A DNA stretch of 30,922 nucleotides from Chromera velia (lineage: Eukaryota > Sar > Chromeraceae): assembly GCA_018398765.1 (NCBI GenBank), contig JAHBMJ010001392.1, positions 1 through 30,922 on the forward strand, read 5' to 3'. The position numbers and the translations under genes are program-made. Each line of letters opens with the position of its first letter. Positions within the stretch are counted from its first letter, which is position 1. Positions 21,401 to 30,829 of this stretch are shown piece by piece. Under the pieces are notes generated by a model, which searched no databases, had not been told where the DNA came from, and worked only from the letters and a program-made list of their open reading frames with translations.

Positions 21401-24400
21401 TCTCGTGACAACTCCTTTTCTCTTTCTCGTTCTCTCTCCTTTTCTCTGGCTCTTTGTCGAAATCTCTCCAACTGCTCTGCTGCTTCTCTCTCTCTTTCAT
21501 TCTCTTTCTCTTTTACCCGTTCCCTTTCCTTCTCCCTCTCCTTCTCCCTTGAACGTGCGGGATCTGATGAAGAAGGCACAGAAGGATGTGAGGACGAAGG
21601 AGACACTCTCCCTCTGTCCTTTTTCTCGTGAGAGGAAGAGGGACTTCCAAGAGAAGGTCTCTGGGCCTCTCTTCCATGCCCTCCTCCCGAGGCATTGCTA
21701 ATGCTGTTGCTGTTCCTGCCCTTGTCAGAAGACTTCCCCCGACTCCCCACAGGAAGAGAACTGTCACCCCTAGTGGGAGGAGATCCGTTCCCCCCACCGT
21801 CACTGGGGGGTGCCCTGCTTTCACTTCGTTGTCTAACGGGAGCAGATGAGGAGGGGGGGGCACGTGGGGGCAGGGAAGACGCCCTCGCTGCTGAGGAGGA
21901 CGTTCCCACCCCCTCCTTCCCCTCCCTGTCTTTTGAACTGGAGTCGGACTTCGACTGTTCCTGTGAACTTTCCTTCTCCCTCTCTTTCTCTTTGCCATTC
22001 TCCCTTCCTGCCCCCTCTCTGTCTGCAGAAGGGGATCCTCGACCAGCAACAGAGGACTTGGCAGGCTCGTGATGGGAAGGCTGGGGAGGGGGTGGGGGGG
22101 GAACGGACTCTAATGAGACGGCGAGGGAAGTCTCGGCTGCCGAATGGACTGAGGGAGCGTGGTTGTGAGTGTGCGTGTACCCTCCTCTGGTGTTCTTGGT
22201 GATGCGGGAAGACTTAGTGGACATCCGGACAGCTGCACGCACGCATAAAAAAGCATGATACAAATCAAATATTGTCATTGACCCAATGGACCTAGCCACA
22301 TGACGAAAAGAGAGAGTTTCTGTTTTCTAAACCAGAGTCAAGAAGAGCTCAGAGAGTTCAGCCACACCCGCCAAACAGATCTACTAGGAAGACGAAAACC
22401 ATTTCTCCTGAGCAGCGGTATGGAATCGAGGGGGGCCTTTTTCGGCTTTTAGCACGAGAACTTCACAAACAGTAAGAAAGACGTGATCCTTCCTGCTCCT
22501 GCAAAAGACTGTCTGGGTGGTTGACTGACTGACAGGGTGCATGTGTTGTTTCTCCGTCGTCGTAGTTTGGTTTGGGGAGGCATTGGGTCAGAGACTGCAG
22601 AGAGGGGGTGGAGGAGGGAGGAGAGTTTCGTTTCCCTGAACATATGAACAAATCTGCCACATGTCTCCCTGCATCCTTATCGCATTCAATGTCTGTCTGT
22701 CTCTGCATACATGTACAACAGGCAGACCCCGTCAACCCTCAAAATACACCAAAGCAAATTCTCTCTCCAACCACAACTTGATTCCATCCATCCCATGATT
22801 GCAATCTCTAACTATGCATGCAACACGAGAGAGGAATTTGGTCCCCACCCTCCCCGAGGAAGACAAGGAGTCACTCACCTTCCAAGTAGGGTTCTTCAAA
22901 CTGCCGCAAAGACTCACGTACAGAAGAAAAGAAAGAAAGGAGCAACCATGCACAAAGACAGACAGACAGACAGACAGACGGACAGACGGACCGACCCCAA
23001 CGTTGGGAGGGAGCTTGATGGTGTTGAGAAGGTCCCCTGGAGGTATCTCCTCGAAGTTCGGGTTGTTCGAGTGCAAAGAAAGGGCGGGGGACAAAGACTG
23101 CAGCTGGGAGATCTTTGCCTGCATCACCGGGTGTTGCAGAAGTTGTCCCATAGAGGGCCTCGTCACCGGGTTCACCTGCAGATCGAAGAGAAGAGAACAG
23201 AGGAGGGATTTACTTAGATATGGTGTGCGTAGCATGAGTGCTCTCTCTTTTTCTCTTTCTCTCTCTCCAGACTCTCCACACAATTCGGCATGAGATGAAA
23301 CACGACTTCCAACGAGACGAGACGAGTGAACACATCCACAGACCTGTAATAGAAGAGCCACCAGACACTCCAAATCGCTGCTGAAGGCTGCAGGAATGCA
23401 AGAGTATTCGCCCCTCAAGACCTGCGCAGAAATCAGCAAACGCACAGAACGAATGCCAACATGATATTAATAGCATTCTAAGGCAGAAACAAACGATCGA
23501 GGAATGTGAATCAGCCTTCCCCGGCGAGCAGAGGAGACGCACGTATACGCATGGACCGACCGAGAGGGAGACATGAACCCAAGTTGATGTGGATTGCACA
23601 GGTTTTCAGTATGTCAGACAGTGTGCTTCTCCCACATCCAATGCACTAGACCAGGAAGTGAAAACAAACCAAGCGGGTTGAGGGTTCTTCCAATAGATGC
23701 AAGTTTTATTTCTTCTTGTCCACCTTATTGACTGACCTTTCTGTAAAGAGCTTCCATGTCGTCTGCCCTGAAGGGAGGCTTCAAAGCGCACATCTCGTAT
23801 AGGATCACCCCCAACGACCACACATCGCTCTTTGCGTCGTAAGGCATGTCTTTCCACACCTCGGGGCTGCATGCAGAAAGAAGACATCGTAAGGCATGTC
23901 TTTCCACACCTCGGGGCTGCATGCAGAAAGAAGATATCGTAAGGCATGTCTTTCCACACCTCGGGGCTGCATGCAGAAAGAAGATATCGTAAGGCATGTC
24001 TTTCCACACCTCGGGGCTGCATGCAGAAAGAAGATATCGTAAGGTATGTCTTTCCACACCTCGGGGCTGCATGCAGAAAGAAGATATCGTAAGGCATGTC
24101 TTTCCACACCTCGGGGCTGCATGCAGAAAGAAGATCGAAGAAAACTCTCTCTCAGTCACCAGTGCAGCTCGGAAGTCAAGCAGAGACTGCTTCCAAGGAA
24201 GATGGAGAAACCGAAACGCGCGTCCTTGGGAGTCTTCGAAATCTACCGCGAGTCGAAAAAAGCTGTGCATCAAGAAAGGAAAGCAGGAAGGAAGCACAGA
24301 CCTACCTCGCATAGTACGGTGTCCCCGTTTGAGTGTACAGCATTCCCCTCTTGGCGACTTTGGAGACGTTGAAGTCCCCGATTTTCACATCGCCCCCCCT

Positions 24401-24708
24401 GGTCAGAAACACGTTGGCAGACTGCATGCAAGACAAGACAAAGAGAGGACAGAGACGAGAGAGAAAGAGAAAGTAGAAGGATTATTTTAGCCAAGTTCAT
24501 GCACGGGAAGAGATCGTTAAAAGCGCTTTCCAACGTTTGTTTTTTAAAATGCAGCGAGGTAAAACTGCAGGGAGGGTATGAGCGCTACAATTTTCTTTTG
24601 CACTTGTTGCACAAACGACAGAAGGGTCAGAATGGGATCAAACGGGGTGTCAAACAAAGCAGCAGTTGATAGCGAGAGAAAAACAGAAAACATGGGAACT
24701 CTCTCTTG

Positions 24709-24741
<33 letters not shown>

Positions 24742-25064
24742 GCTGACCTTCATGTCTCGATGAAGAATTTTGAGGTCGTGAAGAGCTTTCAGGCCCTGTG
24801 CACACTGCATTTATTCAAGAAACAGAAAAGGTGCACGCACTTAGTTGCACAGACAGATGGATGCAGGAAGCCCTGCGTTTGCACATCTATTTGAAAACAT
24901 ATGCATGTGTACTATCTGTCCTGTGTGTGCTGCATGGAGAGAGGTCCTGTGGTGTTTCCACGAGTGAGTCAGACACTTTGAGAGGAAGCGTCCAAAACCT
25001 TCCTTGTCAAGAGTACAAAACGCACACGGTCTCTTGGTCACATGGAAAGACACAAATGCATAGG

Positions 25065-25107
<43 letters not shown>

Positions 25108-25705
25108 ACAAACACACATCTGTACAGAAATATATACATCTATGCGTATGTATATATATACATAGAGAGAGAGAGAGAGAACAAACGAACGAATGAATGA
25201 ACGAACGGACCCCAATAAGAATTCTCCAGATGTCCGACTCCTTGAAGTACGTCCTGCTCTTCTGGTGCTCTACAATCTTCTGGTACAAGTCTCCCCCATC
25301 CGCATATTCCGTCACAATGCTGCAGTACAGGGAAGGAAGGAAGGAAGGAGGGACAAAGAATTGTTTCATTATGCAGACTTGCAGGTCGTTTTCTGATCGA
25401 GGATTTCCAGCTGGTCTTCCTTCCTGCTTTACAACCCCTGTCCCTACAGCGCAGTCACTTGCGACACAATACATTCAACCTTTGTTTTGCATGTGAAGAG
25501 GTCCCATCGCTCGTCTCTCTTCCTCCCACATGTGCACAAACAAACACCCGGTGTCTTTTCTCCTTGAAGTATCCCCTTCTCTTCTTGCCGGCTCTCCGTC
25601 TTCCTGCGGGCTGCCGCCGCCACCTCTACGTCCTTGCACCTGCACACTCTCTTTTCAGTATGTGCGCAGGCCAGTCCGCTTCGATACAATATAACACTCA
25701 CTCAG

Positions 25706-25740
<35 letters not shown>

Positions 25741-25764
25741 CACACATACACACACACATACACA

Positions 25765-25816
<52 letters not shown>

Positions 25817-25864
25817 CACTCGCTTGCACACACACCCGCACACACACTCACACGCACGCGTGCA

Positions 25865-25898
<34 letters not shown>

Positions 25899-26402
25899 TG
25901 CCGCCAACCTCCAGCAGCGCGGCTGTTTCCATTTCTCACGTACTCCACTCATCGTACGCAGACAGGCAAAGGGATCAGCTGATAAGTGACTTACCAAAGT
26001 GTGTGGCTGTTCTCGTCCAGGAAAGCTTCCTTGTAGGCGACGATGTTCTGGTGCCTGCATGTGAATTGACAGGAACATGCATGCAGTAAGTGCGCTCACG
26101 TGCGCAGGGACGGCTTCCCAAATAGAGGAGAACTCTGCTCCAGTGCCTTGCACAACCATCTGTCATGCAAGGGAAGCTACAAAGCAAGCATGCATGCACT
26201 CCAATCACGCACACACTCACTTGACAGACGCCAGCAGTCGTACTTCGTTGAGCGCGTTTTGCTTCTCCTTGTCGGAAAGGTTCGGCAGTTTCACCTTCTT
26301 AAGTGCGTAGTCCTTTCCATCTGACTTTCTGATCACCTTATACACACTGCTGTAGGCCCCTTCTCCCAGATGAGAAACCTCCTGGAAGTCAGCAAGCGAC
26401 AT
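18293..26402 (-). CDS. NIMA-related (NEK) Ser/Thr protein kinase with a long charged tail
   Basis: Exons by phase and GT-AG signals: 26402-26221, 26054-25995, 25319-25211, 24804-24748, 24421-24306, 23866-23737, 23421-23344, 23175-22996, then 22912-22879 or 22594-22534, 22232-21210, a candidate small exon near 20440-20415, 20041-19410, 18983-18667 and 18456-18293; about 1,040 aa. The kinase domain (residues 6 to about 270) has GEGAYSSV, K35, E53, HRDMKSANV (132-140), D152-F-N in place of DFG, GTPYYASPE and [18 protein letters not shown] and LPKPNY after it are NEK-like. The tail is Ser/Pro-rich, then dominated by Arg/Glu/Lys runs that may form a single charged helix, and finally Arg/Asp- and Gly-rich. 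NEKs act in cell-cycle, centrosome and flagellar control; the exact role here is unknown. The first eight exons are firm; the exon 10 to 20041 junction is not resolved. Confidence 0.85.
19315..19380 (+). repeat. CA microsatellite in a NEK tail intron
   Basis: Two CA runs separated by one AA interruption near 19353, ending about 30 nt from the donor of the exon 20041-19410. The dipeptide-repeat frames across it are artefacts. Confidence 0.9.
20041..20170 (-). repeat. Diverged duplication of a NEK splice-acceptor region
   Basis: The acceptor at 20042 (ATCATCTGCAG followed by AATGTCCGAAGGGAGAGTCC) has a degraded copy about 110 nt upstream on the minus strand (ATCATCTACCGCACGTCTGG, then AAGGGAGAGTCCCC). 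The older copy has lost its CAG. Confidence 0.6.
20415..20448 (-). other. Candidate micro-exon in the NEK tail
   Basis: A segment with acceptors CTGCAG (start 20448) or CGTCAG (start 20440) and donor GTCAGT. The 26-nt form converts phase 1, left by the exon ending at 21210, into phase 0, needed by the exon starting at 20041, and would add a peptide ending HSDALPNL. Evidence is phase arithmetic only. Confidence 0.35.
20873..20894. repeat. Palindromic GATC tetramer run
   Basis: TGATCGATCGATCGATCGATCA is a short self-complementary tandem repeat within a NEK intron. Confidence 0.85.
22534..22594 (-). other. NEK alternative exon 9b (LPKPNYDD form)
   Basis: 61 nt between CTCTGCAG and GTCAGT. Entered in phase 0 from the exon ending at 22996 it reads [20 protein letters not shown] and leaves phase 1, which joins cleanly to 22232. 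LPKPNY after the kinase domain resembles many NEK proteins, so this is probably the constitutive choice. Confidence 0.6.
22879..22912 (-). other. NEK alternative exon 9a (FEEPYLE form)
   Basis: 34 nt (or 22 nt if the CGGCAG acceptor at 22901 is used) after a long pyrimidine tract, with a strong GTGAGT donor. In phase 0 it reads [11 protein letters not shown] and leaves phase 1. Its larger-form acceptor GTGAG is weak. It has the same entry and exit phases as exon 9b. Confidence 0.5.
22959..22993 (+). repeat. ACAG microsatellite beside NEK exon 8 donor
   Basis: ACAG units next to the donor at 22995, inside the intron. It supplies several alternative GTC-type donors on the minus strand. Confidence 0.8.
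23838..24137 (-). repeat. Six exact 50-bp tandem copies of a NEK splice-acceptor/exon junction
   Basis: Units start at 23838, 23888, 23938, 23988, 24038 and 24088, nearly identical (one C-to-T in unit 5, small changes at unit ends). Each carries, on the minus strand, the last 21 nt of intron 5 including CTGCATGCAG and the first 29 nt of exon 6 (CCCCGAGGTGTGG...). Every unit therefore holds a complete 3' splice site: acceptors precede 23866, 23916, 23966, 24016, 24066 and 24116. Because 50 is not a multiple of 3, only 23866 and 24016 keep the kinase frame. All three minus frames are open across the array. Confidence 0.95.
24709..24737 (+). repeat. CT microsatellite next to NEK exon 4 donor
   Basis: A CT (GA on the gene strand) run about 10 nt inside the intron after the HRDMK exon. 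Confidence 0.85.
25067..25180 (+). repeat. CA, TA and GA microsatellites in NEK intron 3
   Basis: CA run at about 25067-25115, ATGTATATATATACAT near 25148-25163, and GAGA at about 25164-25180, close to the exon-3 donor at 25210. Confidence 0.85.
25718..25895 (+). repeat. Long CA-rich microsatellite in NEK intron 2
   Basis: CA runs with TACA and GAGA interruptions over about 180 bp between exons 2 and 3 of the kinase gene. The Thr/His and Cys/Val frames through it are artefacts. Confidence 0.9.
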
Positions 26403-26811
26403 CTCTCTGTCCTTCCCTCCTTCCTTGTGTGTATACGTATACACTTCAAGTCTGTTCGCCCCAGCTGCTTCACGAAAAGATCAACCTCGAGTGTTGGGAG
26501 AATGGATCGATTGCGCTCGAGCGTAGAACCTTGGAGCTACCGTGGCCTAGCGGCCGCCAGTATCTCGTGAGAATGACGCACATGCAGAGACCTGCATGCT
26601 GTTCGATCTGTATAAGAAGCTGAGATCGAGATCTGCGTTTGGGCTCGTGTGTCTTTTGGCAGAAGCTACAGCTGTCCGAGAACCTGTGGGCTCCGCTTTG
26701 CTCATCAATTAAGGACTACAGGTGCTTGTAGAGTGCCATCGAGAGGTCGATCGAGATATATAGATGTCTGCATGATCGACCATGCATGCATATATGCATG
26801 CAAAGTCCTGC

Positions 26812-26845
<34 letters not shown>

Positions 26846-27465
26846 GAATTCAGATACAGATCGAGAGAAATTAATGATTTTTGTCTGTATCTTTGCGTGC
26901 GTGCATCTCTATCGGTATACCGCGTTTTGCTCATGTCGATATATAGGAAAATATCCCGGAAAGCGAACAAAAAAGCAACTTAGCTTCGACAGAAAAACTT
27001 GAGTTTCAATTTGCATGCAATTTCAAGTTTTTTTGTTAATTTTTCGGCGAAATTTTCGCAGAAAATCCCACGTTAAATATGAAATTTCGCTACAAACTCG
27101 GACTCTCAGTCAAAGTGCGTACGTAAACGAATAACGCAGCGTACTGACTTTCCGGGGCCACCATGCATTCAGTTTAATTATAGCTCTGTATGTCAGAAAT
27201 GCAGCAAGTTCTGCTGATCTGACATGCAACGGGCGACCATGCATCTGCTCAGAGCACAGGTGCCAGGCCTGCCTATTATTCTTGCAAGTCACTGACTGGA
27301 GTGACGTCCTGATTCTCGTCATTTGCGGCAGAGGGTGCTCGCAAGCCTTAATTGATGCAGAGTGCCATTGCAGAGTTAATTGAACTGAACAACAGTTGTC
27401 TCGACAGTCGATTTTCACTTTCTCTCTTTTGATTCTGTGCCATTCAAGAGAAAAGTTCCGGAAAC
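26403..27465. promoter_or_regulatory. Shared upstream region of the NEK and coiled-coil genes
   Basis: 1,063 bp lie between two divergent start codons, so both promoters should be here. Visible features are a palindromic GCATGCATATATGCATGC near 26783-26800, a TA run at about 26815-26841 and an A/T-rich patch near 27000-27080. No gene or domain is seen. Confidence 0.45.
26815..26841. repeat. TA microsatellite
   Basis: An uninterrupted TA run in the divergent intergenic region. Confidence 0.9.
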
Positions 27466-28029
27466 ATGAGTGCAACAGGAGAAGGGGAGCCTGCTAAACA
27501 GGAAGCTGGACCGCTGGAAGAGGCTCCTGAGCAGCCGCCAGCTGATGCAACTTCAAAGCCAACTGATGCAAACGGCACTTCAAAGCCGGATCAGCCTGCA
27601 GCAGCAGAAGAAGTTGAAGCCTCGGCAACTCAGGCAGCAGCCCCCGCAGAAGAGGCAGAAGGAGGAGCGGCACCCTCATTACCACCGTTGAAGACCATGG
27701 ACAAGCCCGACGGTGCGAGTGCTCCCATGTCACCCAAAACCGAAAAGTCCCCAGCCGAATCAACAGCTTCACCCACCGCCCGGAGCCCCACAAAGAACCA
27801 ATTTGGTTTGTCCATTCGACGCAGGAAGAAGAGGGACATAGGCCAAGAGCTTGAGGCAGCAGTGCAGAAGGCAAAGGAGGGAGTGGAGGGTTTGAAGAAG
27901 AGTCGGGAGGAACGAGACAGAGAGCTGAGGGAATTGAAGGACGAGTTCAAGACATTGAGGAAACACCTGACCAAGGTCTACACAGAACAGCAGAAGGAGC
28001 TGTACTTGGGGGAGACTGGGCTCAATTAG
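27466..28029 (+). CDS. Intronless acidic / coiled-coil protein of unknown function
   Basis: A complete 187-codon frame with ATG at 27466 and TAG at 28027-28029. Residues 1-80 are rich in Ala, Glu, Pro and Gln, with a repeated TSKP and no predicted fold. Residues 88-110 hold a cluster of SP and SPT/SPK sites (MSPK, KSPA, ASPT, RSPTK) that proline-directed kinases could phosphorylate. RRRKKR at 118-123 is a basic patch that could be a nuclear signal or bind acidic partners. Residues 125-182 are a charged heptad-like helix, probably a coiled coil (EELKKSREERDRELREL-like). I do not recognise the family. Composition changes sharply at both ends, supporting a real gene. It is head-to-head with the NEK kinase; a shared regulatory region is possible, a shared function is only a guess. 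Confidence 0.75.
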   Translation: MSATGEGEPAKQEAGPLEEAPEQPPADATSKPTDANGTSKPDQPAAAEEVEASATQAAAPAEEAEGGAAPSLPPLKTMDKPDGASAPMSPKTEKSPAESTASPTARSPTKNQFGLSIRRRKKRDIGQELEAAVQKAKEGVEGLKKSREERDRELRELKDEFKTLRKHLTKVYTEQQKELYLGETGLN

Positions 28030-29015
28030 AATGAGATGTAGACTGAAAATGGGCCGTGATTTCGTTTCTTTGTGTGAAAGAAGGCAGCATTACTATTTAT
28101 TCATCATCAGCTCATACAAATACGCATCCCTTTCGCAACTCATTCAAGCGTCTACTTGTGGTACCTGAAAGCAGAGAATAAGAAGATGGACGGCCTCTTT
28201 GACAGGAGGGAAATGACTTGCGGGACAGTACTAAAGAAACAATCAAAGAAAGAAGACCAACAGCAAGTGTTGCTGAACAGTTAACAGGTTGAATCAAACT
28301 TAAATATCGATGAAGTTCGGAATTCTGGTTGGACCAGATCGTTCTGCATTACGATCTTACAGTTCGGTGCAAAGATAGCTAAGATAAGCTAAGAGGATAG
28401 ATGCAAAGCTTGATAACACAATTCATGATGACTTTAATTTAAATCCAAATTTGAATTGTTATAGTTTTTTTTACTGTGTTTTAGAGTTACTAATGTTACA
28501 AGTTAATACAACTGAGATCAAGCTAGAGCCTAGAGATCAAGTCCTATATTTTACTAGATATTTTAGAATATATAGCATAGACTATAGCGATCATCACCAT
28601 GCATATAGTATGCCAAATAAGTTGTATTGAATAATATGTTCAGATTTGTCTAGTATTATATTGTTTAGAGACCTAGTTACAGACAGACCATTAATGAATC
28701 GACTCAATTGAGGGTATCGAGGAAGTTTAATAGTGGTGTAGATGGTGGTACACTTTTCTGAATGATCAAACCTTTTCTCAACGCCCTACTAGCTGGTACT
28801 ATAGCATGCTAACTGACACATATATAAACGCCAAAGTCTTACCACTAGGAATTAGTTAAAACAATAACATCTAGCTGAAATGTTTCACTCTGTTGATTGA
28901 ACTTGATTGAATGGATCATTCGTGTTCCACTTTTAGCTCTAGTCCCACTCCTTTTCCCTATGCCGGTAGTACCGGTACACACTGCCGATATAGTTATACT
29001 GGCGTCTAGACTGGC
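28030..29015. other. Intergenic DNA without a recognisable gene
   Basis: AT-rich from about 28400 to 28870. Short frames on both strands (for example 28112-28297 and 28845-29072 minus) have no domain signal. It includes the 3' UTR of the coiled-coil gene. Confidence 0.55.
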
Positions 29016-29262
29016 GTGGCTGTATATGCCTTTGTATCGGAGGCTCTTCAACTTGAAGAAAGAATGTTGCATGTCTATCTGACTCTCTCATGCTTTTCCA
29101 GCTTGATGACAATACTAGAACAAGCGCTAGAACTCTATCAGACGCGCACCCCTCTCTACAGGGCCCTTCCTACCCGTCCCCACAGCTCCACGCATCTCTT
29201 CCCTCGCTCTCATCCTCTTCTGCTCCGGGTCCGGAACGGCGACTGCACAGATGGAATACGCA
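29016..29262 (+). other. Possible coding exon, unassigned
   Basis: Two overlapping plus frames look protein-like: YAFVSEALQLEERMLHVYL continuing into SLMTILEQALELYQTRTPLY, and, after a CTTTTCCAG acceptor at 29100, LDDNTRTSARTLSDAHPS with a Ser/Pro-rich continuation. Both run into a CA microsatellite. No family recognised; they cannot both be right. Confidence 0.25.
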
Positions 29263-29361
29263 GACACCCACACATTTACACTTACATTTACACATACACT
29301 TTCACTTACACTTGCACTTACATACTTACACACTTACACTTACACTTACACGTACACTTAC

Positions 29362-29403
<42 letters not shown>

Positions 29404-29498
29404 ACACACCCACACACCCACACACACAAACACACTCTTACACTTACACTTACACACACACATACACTTGCACTCATTCTTACACTTAAACTTACAAA
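29263..29498 (+). repeat. CACTTA hexamer and CA compound repeat
   Basis: CACTTA/CATTTA hexamers flank a pure CA run (about 29362-29402) and CCCACACA units, then CACTTA returns to about 29495. Not the TTTAGGG-type telomere repeat. Confidence 0.85.
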
Positions 29499-29538
29499 GC
29501 ACTAAAACCGAGTCCCACAAAAAGAAAGAGAAGGAGCC

Positions 29539-30061
29539 ACAGAAATAAAGAAAACGAAGAAGTGCAGATCCAGAAAAAGGCACGCACAGAGGCAGACAGA
29601 CCGACCCAGAGGCCTTTGACGTTGTGGCCTTTGGGCCCGCCCGTGCTCCACTCCCGCCGCCAACCTGGGACCGCAGCGCCGCCGCAAGAAGAACGCGCGC
29701 GCCAGTACCTGTCCCAGTCCCCGCCGCCTTCTCCTTCCCTGTCCTCCTGGACCCCCTGCTCCTCTCACCTCTTCCTTCGGCCGATCTCGCACCTGCCGTC
29801 TCCTTCTCCGCCTCCTTCCCCCTCTCTCGAGACCTTACACTGAGCCCCGTGTGCGCTCCGTCGGGTCTTCTCACACGAAGAGGGGGGGATCTACCGGACT
29901 GCCCAGAGGCCCCAGAGGCATGCGAGTGGTGCGAGTGGAGGTTCAAGTGCCCTCCTATCAGCCTGATGGCGACGCTAGCGGTTCTCTCGGGTCTGCTCTC
30001 CTCCTTACGGAGGTTCGCGTACCTGCGTCACAGAACGGAAGGAACAGAAGCACGAGGGAAA
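29539..30061. other. GC-rich segment with coding-like frames on both strands
   Basis: On the minus strand, from a GACGCAG acceptor near 30021, a frame reads YANLRKEESRPERTASVAIR and on to a Ser/Arg/Lys-rich stretch, ending at a possible GTACTG donor near 29708. On the plus strand, PEAFDVVAFGPARAPLPPP, and a different frame with MRVVRVEVQVPSYQPDGDAS, are also open. Splice signals favour the minus strand slightly. No domain recognised. Confidence 0.3.
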
Positions 30062-30259
30062 TTTTACGGACACACAACTAGTTTATCCTTGAAAAGCGTG
30101 TTAGAATAATGCATGGTTTAGGCTTCACATGGTTCGATCGTACGATGGAAATAGAAACCGGGCAGGGAATAAGTACACTACGCAGCATACGAGTGGGAAA
30201 ACCCGGCCGATACCACGTCGCCGTTGACAAAATGAAAAGGCCCGCATTCGCGAAAAAAC

Positions 30260-30261
<2 letters not shown>

Positions 30262-30297
<36 letters not shown>

Positions 30298-30310
30298 GTT
30301 TGTGTGTGTG

Positions 30311-30346
<36 letters not shown>
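30262..30346 (+). repeat. CT then GT microsatellite
   Basis: A CT run at about 30262-30294 followed by GT units to about 30346. Confidence 0.9.
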
Positions 30347-30348
<2 letters not shown>

Positions 30349-30829
30349 CTGTTGATGACTGACAAATCCCGAACTGCCATGTCCTTGCAGGTGGTCAGGG
30401 GTTCTGCCGCGAGGCTCCACCCTCCTGAGGGGTACGCAGAGAGACAGGGGGGGCTGCTGCTGCTGTCCTTTTCCGTTTCCTTTTTCGGATCTCGCACTCT
30501 GCACACAAGGAGAGCAGAAGAGACGGATGGACGGATATTGATTAATCGCTCCATAGGCTCCTCCTTTCTCTCTCTCTCTTGAAATATCGCAAAAAGAACG
30601 AAATGTGACCCCTAGCTGCAGGCGTCCCCCCCCCTGGAGGCAGCCAAAGATACCGACGTGCCCCATCCCACCCCACAAACACTCAAAAATGAAGAGAGAA
30701 AGAGAAAAAAAGAGGGCCAAGCACGAAAAGGGAATCAGGAGTTAGTCCAAGGCATGGGACCAAAAAGTAACAAACCCAAGCAGCAGGAGACATCTGCCCA
30801 TGATTTGTAGGAGAGGAAGAGGAAGGCAC
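30347..30829. other. Unresolved segment, possible exon
   Basis: After a CCTTGCAG acceptor at 30383-30390 a plus frame reads VVRGSAARLHPPEGYAERQG and stays open to the TGA near 30580, while the minus strand is also open over much of it. Nothing matches a family I know. Confidence 0.2.

Noticed and set aside
21221-22072. Several open plus-strand frames antisense to the NEK tail
   Set aside because: They are Ser/Leu/Phe-rich complements of the Arg/Glu/Ser codons of the tail exon, which joins in phase to kinase exons.
23838-24137. CRISPR-like or protein tandem repeat array
   Set aside because: Units abut with no unique spacers, so it is not a CRISPR. The 50-bp period is not a multiple of three and each unit contains an intron acceptor, so it is a duplicated splice junction rather than a repeated protein domain.
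25634-26089. 151-codon frame rich in Thr-His
   Set aside because: Generated by the CA microsatellite in a NEK intron.
26500-26720. tRNA-like sequence near GGAGCTACCGTGGCCTAGCGG
   Set aside because: No consistent A and B boxes or cloverleaf stems could be drawn on either strand.
29263-29498. Interstitial telomere repeat
   Set aside because: The hexamer is CACTTA, not a TTAGGG- or TTTAGGG-type unit.
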